Assembly: GCF_031759225.1 (NCBI RefSeq)
Contig: NZ_CP134494.1
Location: forward strand, 1,424,501-1,488,500
DNA from: Mesobacillus jeotgali
GTDB taxonomy: Bacteria; Bacillota; Bacilli; Bacillales; Cytobacillaceae
Direction of reading: 5' to 3'
DNA: 64,000 nt
A program made the translations under genes and the position numbers. Below, one piece after another: positions 1 to 9,602 of this stretch (positions are counted from its first letter, which is position 1; each line of letters starts with the position of its first letter). The notes beneath the pieces were generated by a model. That model ran no database searches and was not told the DNA's origin. It worked only from the letters and a program-made list of their open reading frames with translations.

Positions 1-162
1 AATCTCGGTCTTAAAGTGAATGAATACGAGAAGACGAATTCAATGATTCCAGTAGAAAAATATAAAGAGTTATTGGAATTCACGATTGCAGTAGCAAGGA
101 AAACAAATGAGATAACTGTTACTATAGATGAAATGATGGATGACATAGCAGAAAAAATGTAA
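1..162 (+). CDS. C-terminal end of an unidentified protein (partial)
   Basis: An open frame enters from the left edge in frame 1 and stops at TAA 160-162, giving 53 residues of a C-terminus. The peptide is charged and probably helical (ends DDIAEKM). A clear intrinsic terminator follows within 20 bases, which supports a real gene end here. No family is recognisable from this fragment and the start lies outside the window. Confidence 0.55.
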   Translation, partial: NLGLKVNEYEKTNSMIPVEKYKELLEFTIAVARKTNEITVTIDEMMDDIAEKM

Positions 163-175
163 TTGGGTATAGACG

Positions 176-208
176 GAGCAGCCAGAAAAATTTTGGCTGC
201 TCTTTTTG
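176..208 (+). terminator. Intrinsic terminator after the partial gene
   Basis: A perfect 9-bp stem pairs GAGCAGCCA (176-184) with TGGCTGCTC (194-202), with a 9-base loop and a T-rich tail. It ends the left-edge gene and may also serve the convergent yfhP-like gene that ends at 227. Confidence 0.8.
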
Positions 209-226
209 CTTGTTTGGTAAGAAACT

Positions 227-1096
227 TTACTGAGTTTTATCAATGTATTCAAACAGAAAGGATTGTCCATTTCGGTAAAAGCGTGGGTCGTATACTCCCA
301 ATCTATCTCCGTCGTCAACAATCACGACAAAAGGCGACCATTCAGTAAGTGTCTTAGCTTCAGGCTTCTTAGTGAATAAATCATTGAGGTCTGCATTCTC
401 AGCAGAAGTTAGCTCATATTGAAGGGTTCTTTCTTTAAATAGGTTATCGTTAAAAATGGTGACTTCATCATTATTTTTGGCAATGACCGTATATGTCCAT
501 GGAATGAAACCTGCTGAGAGGGCAATTTGCTCATATTCTTCCTCATATTGATTATATAAAATCCATCCCTGGACACTTTGGATCACAACGTGCAGAGCTA
601 TGAACATCCAAGCTAGTTTGAAGTAGGCTGGACTTTTTAGCTTATTGAACTTTGAAGCAACAAATGCTGTGCCAAGAATCACCCAGAATACGAAGTCAAT
701 GATGGGGATCGTCCCAAATGTGACTCTGATATTGGAAAATGGCTCGAGATAGCCAGTTCCCCATGCGTTGAATAGATCGCTTGTATTATGGATGACGACT
801 GCCAGCCACCCCAGGAAAAAAAGTTTTACATCTTTTACTTTAAATAGAAGGAAAGATAGTAGAATAAATAAAGCGGCCCATAATGGGGTCAGGAAAATCG
901 AGTGGGTGATGCCGCGGTGCCACATCTGGTAAAGTCCTTCTTGATCCCAGAGTTGTGAAATGACATCAATGTCCGGAATCTGGCTTGCGCCGACTGCGGT
1001 GAGCAGATAGGCTCGCTTTTGCGATTTTTCCATATGTTTTTTATCAACGGCGCCATACAAGGCTAAACCGAAAAGTGTATGTGTAATTGAATCCAT
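227..1096 (-). CDS. yfhP: Membrane-bound metal-dependent hydrolase, YfhP-like (DUF457/YdjM family)
   Basis: A 289-residue integral membrane protein of the DUF457 family, putative metal-dependent hydrolases whose substrate is unknown. The family's metal-ligand signature is visible near the N-terminus: THT around His6, PDID with Asp42 and Asp44, and HRGITHS with His60 and His65. Several hydrophobic segments follow (about 66-90, 95-112, 130-150, 165-185), and then a roughly 100-residue soluble tail. The start at 1096 is preceded by AGGAGGTG at ideal spacing. It is a single gene, convergent with the left-edge gene and divergent from prfC. The symbol follows B. subtilis yfhP by overall resemblance. 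The biochemical role is inferred only from the family. Confidence 0.82.
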   Translation of the reverse strand: MDSITHTLFGLALYGAVDKKHMEKSQKRAYLLTAVGASQIPDIDVISQLWDQEGLYQMWHRGITHSIFLTPLWAALFILLSFLLFKVKDVKLFFLGWLAVVIHNTSDLFNAWGTGYLEPFSNIRVTFGTIPIIDFVFWVILGTAFVASKFNKLKSPAYFKLAWMFIALHVVIQSVQGWILYNQYEEEYEQIALSAGFIPWTYTVIAKNNDEVTIFNDNLFKERTLQYELTSAENADLNDLFTKKPEAKTLTEWSPFVVIVDDGDRLGVYDPRFYRNGQSFLFEYIDKTQ

Positions 1097-1242
1097 GTTG
1101 CACCTCCTGAAGCTATTATAAACGGTAAAGGAAAATTTTTAAAAGTTCTGATATGCATTTGCAGGATTGCAAACTTACCGCCAGAAAGATAAGATTAAAT
1201 TTATGAGGATTTTCCCTTTAAACAGAAAGGAAACATATAATC

Positions 1243-2817
1243 ATGAAAAAATTAAGAGATGAAGTACAATCGCGAAGAACATTCGCGATTATTTCCCACC
1301 CGGATGCCGGGAAAACGACGCTTACGGAAAAATTGCTGTTATTCGGCGGCGCAATCCGTGATGCTGGTACGGTAAAAGCAAAAAAGACAGGGAAGTTCGC
1401 GACGAGTGACTGGATGGAAATCGAGAAGCAGCGTGGAATTTCCGTAACCTCCAGTGTCATGCAATTTGAGTATGATGGCTTCAAGGTCAACATTCTTGAC
1501 ACTCCAGGCCACCAGGATTTCTCTGAGGATACCTATAGAACATTAACTGCGGTCGACAGTGCCGTGATGATCATTGACTCCGCAAAGGGTATTGAGGACC
1601 AAACTCTGAAGCTTTTTAAGGTTTGCCGAATGAGAGGAATTCCAATCTTCACTTTCATCAACAAGCTGGACCGTCAGGGGAAAGCGCCACTGGAACTTTT
1701 AGCTGAATTGGAAGAGGTGCTTGGGATTGAATCATATCCGATGAACTGGCCAATTGGCATGGGCAAGGAGTTCCTCGGAATCTATGACCGTTTCAACAAA
1801 CGGATCGAGCAGTTCCGTGTAGATGAAGACCAACGCTTTATTCCATTAAATGAAGAAGGCGAAATAGATGGAGACCATTCTATGAAAGAGTCTTCCTTGT
1901 ATGACCAGACATTAGAAGAAATCATGCTATTGGATGAGGCGGGAAATGAGTTTTCCAAGGAACGGATTGCCGATGGAACATTGACACCTGTATTTTTCGG
2001 AAGTGCCCTTACGACTTTCGGTGTCCAAACATTCCTGGATTCTTATCTGCAATTTGCTCCAGAGCCACAGCCAAGGAATTCGACGGCAGGGGAAATTGAT
2101 CCACAATCAGAAGAGTTTTCTGGGTTCATTTTTAAAATACAGGCGAACATGAACCCTGCCCACCGCGATAGAATTGCTTTTCTCCGCATCTGCTCTGGCA
2201 AGTTTGAACGAGGTATGACCGTCCAGCTTAGCCGTACAGGAAAAGCAATGAAACTTGCGCAATCAACCCAGTTCATGGCTGATGATCGCAGTACCGTTGA
2301 GGAAGCTGTTGCAGGTGACATCATCGGGCTTTACGATCCGGGCACATACCAGATTGGCGATACGATCGTTTCTGGCAAGGAAGGATTCCAATATGAAAGG
2401 CTTCCGCAGTTCACACCAGAATTATTCGTAAGGGTTACTGCCAAGAACGTCATGAAACAGAAGCATTTCCACAAAGGGATCCAGCAGCTTGTACAGGAGG
2501 GGGCCATTCAGCTATTCAAGACCTTGAAGACGGAAGAGTACCTCCTTGGCGCTGTAGGCCAGCTTCAATTCGAAGTATTCGAAGCAAGGATGCGAAATGA
2601 ATATAATGTTGAAGTCCTGATGGAAAGACAGGGTTCGAAGATTGCACGCTGGATTGAAGGCGATGATGTTAACGAAAACCTGTCCAGCTCAAGAAGCCTG
2701 CTTGTGACGGACCGTTATGACAAAAAAGTTTTTCTATTCGAGAATGAATTTGCTTTAAGATGGTTCCAGGACAAGAATCCAGAAGTAAAACTTTATAATC
2801 CTATGGATGCTTCATAA
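1243..2817 (+). CDS. prfC: Peptide chain release factor 3
   Basis: RF3 is a translational GTPase that recycles RF1/RF2 from the ribosome after peptide release. At 524 residues it has normal RF3 length. The G domain shows G1 SHPDAGKTT (18-26), G3 DTPGHQDF (86-93) and G4 NKLD (140-143), followed by the RF3-type domain II and C-terminal domain. The ATG at 1243 has an AAAGGA site upstream. It is monocistronic, bounded by its own terminator. B. subtilis itself lacks RF3, so its presence here is a lineage difference rather than an oddity of the gene. Confidence 0.95.
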   Translation: MKKLRDEVQSRRTFAIISHPDAGKTTLTEKLLLFGGAIRDAGTVKAKKTGKFATSDWMEIEKQRGISVTSSVMQFEYDGFKVNILDTPGHQDFSEDTYRTLTAVDSAVMIIDSAKGIEDQTLKLFKVCRMRGIPIFTFINKLDRQGKAPLELLAELEEVLGIESYPMNWPIGMGKEFLGIYDRFNKRIEQFRVDEDQRFIPLNEEGEIDGDHSMKESSLYDQTLEEIMLLDEAGNEFSKERIADGTLTPVFFGSALTTFGVQTFLDSYLQFAPEPQPRNSTAGEIDPQSEEFSGFIFKIQANMNPAHRDRIAFLRICSGKFERGMTVQLSRTGKAMKLAQSTQFMADDRSTVEEAVAGDIIGLYDPGTYQIGDTIVSGKEGFQYERLPQFTPELFVRVTAKNVMKQKHFHKGIQQLVQEGAIQLFKTLKTEEYLLGAVGQLQFEVFEARMRNEYNVEVLMERQGSKIARWIEGDDVNENLSSSRSLLVTDRYDKKVFLFENEFALRWFQDKNPEVKLYNPMDAS

Positions 2818-2822
2818 AAGCT

Positions 2823-2854
2823 AGAGCCGGCATTTCAATGCCGGCTCTTTTTTT
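2823..2854 (+). terminator. prfC terminator
   Basis: An 11-bp perfect stem (AGAGCCGGCAT 2823-2833 with ATGCCGGCTCT 2838-2848) is followed by a run of T. Confidence 0.92.
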
Positions 2855-2908
2855 ATAGACATCTATACGAAGGCATTGCAAAATTTCAACTTTAGAAGTA
2901 GAAATCTA

Positions 2909-2937
2909 TTGACATTTCCCAGGCCAGGTACTATATT
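2909..2937 (+). promoter_or_regulatory. SigA-type promoter for the T-box leader
   Basis: TTGACA at 2909-2914, a 17-base spacer, then TATATT at 2932-2937. The predicted start near 2944 lies just upstream of the T-box leader, giving a leader of about 270 bases before the nhaC-family gene. Confidence 0.8.
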
Positions 2938-2974
2938 AATATTATTCTATAACGCTTTTATGCATAAAAGCGTT

Positions 2975-3195
2975 TAAGTACAAAAGTTAACGAACAGTGC
3001 GGACAGAAATTAGTAGAATCCCCATGAGCAGCAAAAAGAAACTGGATGGTTGCTGAAAATCCAGGCAATGGCTGATTCGAATTACACCTGTCGTGAACAG
3101 GCACTGTTAATGAAGTGGGCAGATTTTGTTTGCCAATTAGGGTGGTACCGCGGAGCTCCTTCGTCCCTAGACTTAGTGGAGCTTTTTGTATTTTA
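2975..3195 (+). promoter_or_regulatory. T-box riboswitch leader, probably tyrosine (UAC specifier)
   Basis: The hallmark T-box AGGGTGGTACCGCG is at 3139-3152. It is followed by a terminator stem pairing AGCTCC (3154-3159) with GGAGCT (3178-3183) and a T tract. Stem I material lies upstream, with a distal arm around 3041-3065 (CTGGAT...ATCCAG). In the specifier loop the string GAATTACACC (3079-3088) places UAC (tyrosine) at 3083-3085. Uncharged tRNA binding would favour the antiterminator and switch on the downstream carrier. The T-box is certain. The tyrosine reading rests on manual placement of the loop. Confidence 0.92.
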
Positions 3196-3216
3196 CTTCT
3201 AATTGGGGGAATCATC

Positions 3217-4614
3217 ATGTTAAACCAAAACCAGACCATTACACTGAAAACTTCAGAGGCAGCTGCTGTCATATTTTTGCTTCTGACAGGAATCGGTTAT
3301 GGCATGATAAAACTGGAATTAATGCCACATATTCCGGTCCTGGCGGGGATCGGCTTTTTGATCCTTTATGGATTGTTGAAAAAAATCAAGATGTCTGAGC
3401 TTGAACAAAGTATGATTGACGGTGCAAAGGCTGGGCTCGGTGCTGTAATGATTTTTTTCTTCATTGGGATGCTGGTCAGCAGCTGGATTGCTGCAGGAAC
3501 CATACCTACATTGATTTATTTTGCATTTGAGTTAGTGACTGGAAAGTGGTTTTATGCGATTGTCTTTATCGTCACATCTGTTATTGGGTTGAGCATTGGC
3601 AGTTCACTGACAACCTCCGCGGTAATCGGTGTCGCGTTCATCGCTGTCAGTGAAACACTGGGCTTCTCATTGGCAATCACAGCTGGTGCAGTAGTTTCGG
3701 GTGCATTCCTGGGGGATAAAATGTCACCGCTATCGGATACGACGGTCCTGGCGTCTTCTACTGTGAAAGTCGATCTATTTGAACATATTAAAAATATGTC
3801 CTGGACAACGGTACCTGCGTTCGTCATTTCAGTTGTCTTGTTCGCTTCCTTGTCGCCAGAATTAAGTTCAGCTGACTTTACGAAACTAAAAAATTTAAAA
3901 AATACTCTCCTAGAGATGAATCTTGTCCACTGGTACTCGCTCATTCCGCTGGGGATCCTTGCGATTCTTGCCGTGAAAAAAGTATCTTCTATACTAACAC
4001 TTGGAGCAGGTACGGTTTCCGCAATGATCATCAGTATGATGGTTGTCCCTCAAAAAGATTGGGGGTCGCTTCCAGGAATTCTATACACAGGGTATGTTTC
4101 TGAAAGTGGAAACAAGCAGCTAGATTCGCTGTTATCCCGCGGGGGACTTGAAAGTATGTTTTTTTCAGTATCCCTTGTACTTCTCGCCTTAAGCATGGGA
4201 GGATTGCTGTTTAAGCTCGGCGTTCTTCCTGCTCTATTGAAAGGGCTCGCCGGCAATCTTGAAAAGGTGCCTGTCCTGATTGGTTCCACAGCTTTATCTG
4301 CGATTGGAATCAACTTTTTGATTGGTGAGCAATATCTCTCGATCATTTTAACCGGGAACACATTTGCAGGCCATTTTGAAAAAGCAGGACTTCATCCGAA
4401 AAATCTTTCCCGTGTCCTGGAGGATGCCGGGACTGTACTTAACCCGCTTGTTCCCTGGAGTGTATGCGGCGTGTTCCTCACTAGCGTCCTAGGAGTCAGC
4501 ACGATGGAGTATCTACCATTTGCGTTCTTTTGTTTACTGTCACCAGTATTGACACTGGCGGCAGGATTTACTGGCATAACCTTATCGAATACTGGGAAAA
4601 ATGCGGTGGCATAA
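3217..4614 (+). CDS. NhaC-family carrier under T-box control, probable amino acid (tyrosine?) transporter
   Basis: A 465-residue, strongly hydrophobic protein with about 11-12 membrane segments, matching NhaC-type Na+/H+ antiporters in length and pattern (for example the GDKMSPLSDTT stretch in the middle). The chosen start, ATG 3217, follows the GGGGGA site. The longer open frame beginning at 3115 runs through the T-box terminator and is rejected. The name NhaC suggests sodium/proton exchange, but T-box control points to an amino acid substrate. T-box-linked NhaC proteins in Firmicutes have been predicted to be tyrosine transporters, which fits the UAC specifier. The substrate remains an inference. 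Confidence 0.87.
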   Translation: MLNQNQTITLKTSEAAAVIFLLLTGIGYGMIKLELMPHIPVLAGIGFLILYGLLKKIKMSELEQSMIDGAKAGLGAVMIFFFIGMLVSSWIAAGTIPTLIYFAFELVTGKWFYAIVFIVTSVIGLSIGSSLTTSAVIGVAFIAVSETLGFSLAITAGAVVSGAFLGDKMSPLSDTTVLASSTVKVDLFEHIKNMSWTTVPAFVISVVLFASLSPELSSADFTKLKNLKNTLLEMNLVHWYSLIPLGILAILAVKKVSSILTLGAGTVSAMIISMMVVPQKDWGSLPGILYTGYVSESGNKQLDSLLSRGGLESMFFSVSLVLLALSMGGLLFKLGVLPALLKGLAGNLEKVPVLIGSTALSAIGINFLIGEQYLSIILTGNTFAGHFEKAGLHPKNLSRVLEDAGTVLNPLVPWSVCGVFLTSVLGVSTMEYLPFAFFCLLSPVLTLAAGFTGITLSNTGKNAVA

Positions 4615-4629
4615 GCTGCCGCTTTTTTG
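4603..4629 (+). terminator. Terminator overlapping the nhaC-family stop codon
   Basis: GCGGTGGC (4603-4610) pairs with GCTGCCGC (4615-4622), including two G-T wobbles, across the TAA stop, and a T run follows. Confidence 0.65.
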
Positions 4630-4656
4630 TTGCTTTCATAATGTTAATTATGTGCA

Positions 4657-4760
4657 CGAACTCGATGGCAAAGCAGGAAACCAGGAACAAAAAAGGGATA
4701 TATCCGAACTCGGTGGCAAAGCAGAAAACGCGTAACATAAGAAGTATATATGTGCCCGAA
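4657..4760 (+). repeat. Imperfect short tandem repeat, about two copies
   Basis: CGAACTCGATGGCAAAGCAG at 4657 recurs at 4705 as CGAACTCGGTGGCAAAGCAG. A degenerate remnant (CCGAACAG) follows at 4756. Unit lengths are 48 and about 52 bases. It lies in the 391-base gap between the nhaC-family terminator and the RND gene, and I see no open frame in it. Confidence 0.6.
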
Positions 4761-4960
4761 CAGTTTTGACTCGGACCATGATCTTTTAGTTGAAATAGAT
4801 GATAATACTATACGCCTAAAATTTTCATTAATCACTTGTTTCATATAAAATGGAAGGTATGCTTACGCTAAACGAATGTTAAAAATTGTTCTTTTAAATT
4901 GCATACTGGATAGTTGAAATATCCACCGTGCTTCACTATATTTAGGATGGTAGAATAATA

Positions 4961-4977
4961 ACCGTCCGGTCAGTCAT
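4961..4977 (+). promoter_or_regulatory. Candidate TetR-family operator upstream of the RND gene
   Basis: ACCGTCCGGT (4961-4970) is an ACCG-TC-CGGT inverted repeat extended by CAGTCAT. Read on the minus strand it contains GACTGACCGGACGGT, the kind of sequence seen at TetR/AcrR-type operators beside efflux genes. It sits 36 bases before the start codon. No TetR gene is adjacent, so the regulator would be encoded elsewhere. Confidence 0.35.
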
Positions 4978-5005
4978 TGTGTTTATTGCCGAAAGGAGTT
5001 CGCAT

Positions 5006-8000
5006 ATGAAAATCAGTAATTTTTCAATCAGAAGACCTGTTTTTACATTAGTGACCATGTTTTTGGTCCTGATACTTGGGGTTGTTTCATTGATGAGGAT
5101 TCCTCTGAAACTGATTCCGGATATAAATCCTCCTGTTGGGGTCGTTGTGACCAATTATCAGGGAGCAAGTCCGCAGGAAGTAGTCGAAAAGGTCACTAAG
5201 CCACTTGAAGCGAATCTGGCTACGCTTCCAGGAATCAAGACGATGACATCGACATCACAGGAGGGTGCCAACCTTATCCTGATGCAGTTTTCATGGACAA
5301 CCAATATTGATGATATTCAGGATGAGGTCATCCAAAGGCTGGATATGACACCGATTCCGGACGATGCGAATAAGCCAAGATTCATGAAATTCGATCCATC
5401 TCAATTTCCAGTCATCCAGTTATCATTAAGCTCAGACCAGGATGAATCCGCACTAAGGGAACTGGCCGAAGAGCTGGAATTGGAGCTCACAAAGGTTGAT
5501 GGAGTGGCAAGTGTCAATTTATCCGGTACATCCATCCAGGAAGTAAGGGTGGAACTCGACCAGGAGAAGTTAAGGGACTACAAGCTGAGCCAGTCTGATA
5601 TTGTCGACCTGATCAGGGCGAATGATGTTTCGATGCCAGGCGACACGATTTTGACAGATGGCAAGGAACTGACGACCAGGATCATCAGCACTTTGGATTC
5701 AGTAGATACCTTGAAGAATCTGACAGTATTCAATAATCCTTTGACAAAGCAAAAGGTCACACTAGAGGATGTTGGAAAGGTTGAACTGCAGAAACAGGAT
5801 GATAACACTATTACAAGGACGAATCAATCTCCCTCTGTTCTGCTGAGTGTACTCCAGCAATCCGATGCCAATACTGCAGAAGTTTCTGAGGCTTTTCTTA
5901 AGGAATTGGAGACCTTGCTAGAAAGGGATAAATACTCCGGAATCGAGTCGGGGGTCCTCTTTGACCAAGGTGATTATATCAAAATGGCGATTGGCAATAT
6001 TTCCAATTCCCTGATTGTCGGGGGATTGCTTGCGATGGCCGTCCTGTTCTTCTTCCTGAGAAATGTAAAGAGTCCACTGATCATAGGGATTGCGATTCCA
6101 TATTCAGTCATCTTTACCTTTGTATTAATGTTCTTTGCAGATTTCACTCTTAATATCATGACACTTGGCGGGCTGGCACTCGGGATAGGAATGCTAGTTG
6201 ATAATGCCATTGTCGTCATCGAAAATATTTATCGCCATCTTTCAATGGGCAAAGATCCGAAAACTGCTGCCAGGGATGGAGCCAAGGAGGTAGGAGCGGC
6301 CATTACTGCTTCTACTCTAACGACTGTTGCTGTGTTTTTGCCGGTCGTATTCATTTCGGGTATCATCGGCGAGTTGTTTACAGAGTTTGCATTGACGATC
6401 TCTTTCAGTTTATTTGCTTCCTTAGTAGTAGCATTGACCGTCGTTCCTATGTTGGCGAGCAGGCTGTTGAAGGCGCCAAAGAAAAACATGGAAGCAAGAA
6501 GGCAGCGTTCAGGATCGATGAGAGGTTTGGAAAAATCGATCAGGTGGGCTCTCCGCCATCGTTTCATTGTCATCCTGGTCACTTTGCTCATGCTCGCCGG
6601 AGGCGGTTATGGACTGACAACAGTAGGAACTCAGTTTATTCCTCCTACTGATGAAGGATTCTTCAGCATCAGGGTGAATCTCGAAAATGGGGCGGCTCTT
6701 TCAGAAACTCAAAAGGTCATGACAGCACTCGAAGATAAATTGAAAGATAAAGAAGATGTCGATGTCTATGTAAGTTTGATCGGCACTACTCAAGAGGCAT
6801 CATTCAGGGGCACGACAAATGCAAATGTCGGTGAGCTTTATGTAAAGATGGATGATCTTGAAGAACGGGAAATCAGTACATTCCAGTTTGTCGATGATGT
6901 AAAAAAAGAGCTGGAACAAGCTGCGGCAAATTCAAACAGCTCTGCTGAACTTAATTTTAATATGCAGTCCACATCCGGGTCCGCGCCGAACACCCTGACT
7001 TTCAACGTTCGAGATTCCAGTGAAAAACGGCTGAATGAGTCAGTGGATCGAATAGCTGATTCATTAAGGGAACTTGATGATGTCAATGAACTCACTACAA
7101 GCAAGAATGAAACAGTCGAGGAAATTCAAATAACTGTGGACAGGGAAAAGGCACTTGCCCAGGGACTTGCACCAGCTCAGATTGCCATGGTCGTCAACAA
7201 TGTGACCAGAGGGGATATGGCGACGCAAATGCCTGGGAATGATGGTGAAATTCTTGGTGTATATGTGGAATATGACAGTGAAGTAACGGAGAATATCGAT
7301 AAGCTGAAACAGCTTTTAATCAAAAAGCCTGATGGGAATTACGTCACTCTTGGACAGGTGGCTAATATTGAAACAGGAAGCGGTCCTGTCAAAATTCAGA
7401 GAATCAATCAGCAGGGTGCAGTTGAATTCACGATGAAATACAAATCCTCAACGAATCTTGGCGATATTTCCAAAAAGGTTGATGAAAAGATAGAAGAACT
7501 TGACTTGCCGGAAGAAACGGAAGTTGTCTTCAGTGGAGATAGGGAGCTGCTCGAGTCTTCAATTGATGATCTTGTTTTGGCGTTCGTTCTGGCAATCATC
7601 TTGATTTACCTTGTCATGGCGGCTCAGTTCGAGTCATTGAAGTATCCTTTTGTCATCATGTTTACGGTTCCGTTAATGGTAATTGGTGTTGCGGTGGCAC
7701 TGACAGCAACCAGGACACCAGTCAGCTTGACAGTGATTATCGGAATCATTGTGCTTGCTGGTATTGTTGTTAACAATGCGATAGTGATCGTTGACTATAT
7801 TAACCAGAAGAAAAAGCGTGGATTGATTCCGCATGAAGCGATTGTCCTTTCGGTTAAGGATAGGACACGGCCTATCCTGATGACGGCGCTGACGACGATC
7901 CTGGGTCTGCTCCCGCTAGCCCTTGGTGTCGGGGAAGGGACAGAAATCAATCAGCCAATGGGAATTACGGTCATTGGCGGCTTGATCAGCAGTACCTTCC

Positions 8001-8272
8001 TGACACTGTTTGTCATTCCGGTGGTCTATAGCTTCTTTGATAAGGATTATCGAAGAAGAAATAAAATGTATGCGACCCCAGATGGACATCTTGTTCCAGC
8101 CTACCTGCTAAAAGAGCATACAGAGTCAGGTTATTCAGAGGTTGAAGGAAAACACACATCCTTTCAAAAAGGGAAGTATTCGAAAGAAGAAATGGCGGGA
8201 ATGTTAGAAGAGCTTCTTGAACTCATAAAAGAAGATGAAGATTCAAATCATGATTTAAGAAGAAGAAGATAA
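5006..8272 (+). CDS. RND-family efflux permease (AcrB/HAE1 type), first of two
   Basis: A 1088-residue inner-membrane proton-driven exporter. It has the RND pattern: one N-terminal membrane helix (about 12-32), a large extracellular loop, a cluster of helices (about 330-480), a second loop, and a second helix cluster (about 855-1020). Recognisable strings are LKLIPDINPP at the first loop, LGIGMLVDNAIVVIENIYRH in the helix 4 region, and the mirrored NNAIVIVDYIN in the second half. The C-terminal 70 residues are charged and cytoplasmic. ATG 5006 follows GAAAGGAG; the longer frame from 4979 starts without a site. No membrane fusion protein gene is adjacent. B. subtilis SwrC (surfactin export) is the nearest named relative type. 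The substrate is unknown. Confidence 0.9.
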   Translation: MKISNFSIRRPVFTLVTMFLVLILGVVSLMRIPLKLIPDINPPVGVVVTNYQGASPQEVVEKVTKPLEANLATLPGIKTMTSTSQEGANLILMQFSWTTNIDDIQDEVIQRLDMTPIPDDANKPRFMKFDPSQFPVIQLSLSSDQDESALRELAEELELELTKVDGVASVNLSGTSIQEVRVELDQEKLRDYKLSQSDIVDLIRANDVSMPGDTILTDGKELTTRIISTLDSVDTLKNLTVFNNPLTKQKVTLEDVGKVELQKQDDNTITRTNQSPSVLLSVLQQSDANTAEVSEAFLKELETLLERDKYSGIESGVLFDQGDYIKMAIGNISNSLIVGGLLAMAVLFFFLRNVKSPLIIGIAIPYSVIFTFVLMFFADFTLNIMTLGGLALGIGMLVDNAIVVIENIYRHLSMGKDPKTAARDGAKEVGAAITASTLTTVAVFLPVVFISGIIGELFTEFALTISFSLFASLVVALTVVPMLASRLLKAPKKNMEARRQRSGSMRGLEKSIRWALRHRFIVILVTLLMLAGGGYGLTTVGTQFIPPTDEGFFSIRVNLENGAALSETQKVMTALEDKLKDKEDVDVYVSLIGTTQEASFRGTTNANVGELYVKMDDLEEREISTFQFVDDVKKELEQAAANSNSSAELNFNMQSTSGSAPNTLTFNVRDSSEKRLNESVDRIADSLRELDDVNELTTSKNETVEEIQITVDREKALAQGLAPAQIAMVVNNVTRGDMATQMPGNDGEILGVYVEYDSEVTENIDKLKQLLIKKPDGNYVTLGQVANIETGSGPVKIQRINQQGAVEFTMKYKSSTNLGDISKKVDEKIEELDLPEETEVVFSGDRELLESSIDDLVLAFVLAIILIYLVMAAQFESLKYPFVIMFTVPLMVIGVAVALTATRTPVSLTVIIGIIVLAGIVVNNAIVIVDYINQKKKRGLIPHEAIVLSVKDRTRPILMTALTTILGLLPLALGVGEGTEINQPMGITVIGGLISSTFLTLFVIPVVYSFFDKDYRRRNKMYATPDGHLVPAYLLKEHTESGYSEVEGKHTSFQKGKYSKEEMAGMLEELLELIKEDEDSNHDLRRRR

Positions 8273-8279
8273 TATGAAG

Positions 8280-8316
8280 ATGCCTGGCAAAGATCAATGC
8301 CAGGCATTTTTTCTTT
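8280..8316 (+). terminator. Terminator after the first RND gene
   Basis: A perfect 10-bp stem ATGCCTGGCA (8280-8289) / TGCCAGGCAT (8298-8307) is followed by a T-rich tail. Confidence 0.92.
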
Positions 8317-8475
8317 TTTGAAAACAGCTACTTTATGACGACACTGAAAATGAGGGGCTTAATCGAGGCTTTGGCCCCCGTTATCCATCGTATTTTTCTG
8401 AATAGTCAGGAAAGTTATTGCGGTTGTCTGCTCCAATCGTTAAAATATAGCTAATTAACGTTGAGGAGGACATTC

Positions 8476-9573
8476 ATGGAGTACGGATACTTTTTTACAG
8501 GATTTCCGGGTTTCATAAGCAATCAATTGATTCGAGAGGTTTTGCGGAAAAATGAGTGTAACGGAAAGGTTCATGTACTAGTACTGCCTAATATGTTTGA
8601 TCAGGCAAATACTGAGAGAGCAGCGATCATTCAAGAGTTCAATCTGTCGGAGAGCCAGTTTGAGATCATTAAAGGTGACATTACTGCCAGTGGCCTGGCT
8701 ATCGACCAAGAGATACAGGCTCAACTCGAATCAGAAGTAACACATGTTTTCCATCTGGCAGCCATATATGACCTGGCAGTGCCAAAGGATATTGCCTATC
8801 GTGTCAACGTAGAGGGTACCAGGAACGTCAATGATTGGTCGAAGTCATTAAAGAATATCCAGCGATATACTTACTTCAGCACTGCTTTTGTTGCCGGCAA
8901 ACGGGAAGGTATCTTGTACGAGAATGAATTAATCAAGCCCCCCGGTTTTAAAAACTTTTATGAAGAAACTAAATATGAAGCAGAAGTCCTTGTAGAGGCA
9001 TTGAAATCTGAAGTGCCTGTGACAATCATCAGGCCTGGGATTGTGAAGGGGCATTCAAGAACAGGAGAAACCATCAAGTTTGATGGCCCTTATTTTATCA
9101 TGAATTTTATCGACCGCCTCAGCTTCATGCCATTTTTGCCAAAGCTCGGAAAGGGCGAGAGTGTTGTCAATCTGGTTCCGGTGGATTATATTATTGAGGC
9201 CACAACCTATTTATCATTTGTTGATAAGGGAGCAGGGAAAACATATCATCTTACAGACCCTAAACCATATAAGGTATCTGAGCTTTACGCCATGATGATG
9301 TATGAACTGATGAAAAAGCAGCCAAAAGGAGCCGTTCCGCTCGCTCTGGCAAAAGGAGGACTCAATTTCAAGGTGCTCAGGAGGTATCTTGGAGTCGAAA
9401 AGGAAGCACTTGATTATTTTACATGGAAGGGAAGTTTTGATTCCTCCCAGGCTCAGGAGGACTTAAAGGATTCAGGAATAAGATGCCCAGATTTCAAGGA
9501 AGGAATTGCTGCTATGGCGGCTTTCTACCAAGAGAACAAACATAAAAGACAATTCCAGATCAATATATCTTAA
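8476..9573 (+). CDS. SDR-family NAD(P)-dependent oxidoreductase (extended; thioester/acyl reductase-like)
   Basis: A 365-residue extended short-chain dehydrogenase. The N-terminal Rossmann motif is an atypical TGFPGF (8-13), as in male-sterility/NAD-binding-4 type reductases. The catalytic YxxxK is visible as YEETK (about Tyr162, Lys166), and HLAAIYDL marks the middle of the fold. The start at 8476 has GAGGAGG just upstream; the TTG at 8461 overlaps that site and is rejected. Only about 30 bases separate it from the aldehyde dehydrogenase gene, so the two probably form an operon. The pairing suggests interconversion of an acyl group, aldehyde and alcohol or acid, but the substrate cannot be read from the sequence. 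Confidence 0.82.
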   Translation: MEYGYFFTGFPGFISNQLIREVLRKNECNGKVHVLVLPNMFDQANTERAAIIQEFNLSESQFEIIKGDITASGLAIDQEIQAQLESEVTHVFHLAAIYDLAVPKDIAYRVNVEGTRNVNDWSKSLKNIQRYTYFSTAFVAGKREGILYENELIKPPGFKNFYEETKYEAEVLVEALKSEVPVTIIRPGIVKGHSRTGETIKFDGPYFIMNFIDRLSFMPFLPKLGKGESVVNLVPVDYIIEATTYLSFVDKGAGKTYHLTDPKPYKVSELYAMMMYELMKKQPKGAVPLALAKGGLNFKVLRRYLGVEKEALDYFTWKGSFDSSQAQEDLKDSGIRCPDFKEGIAAMAAFYQENKHKRQFQINIS

Positions 9574-9602
9574 ATTTAATGATTTTTGGCAGGTGAATGA
9601 AC

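Noticed and set aside
3115..3216. N-terminal extension of the NhaC-family frame
   Set aside because: It runs through the T-box antiterminator/terminator; the ATG at 3217 has the ribosome site.
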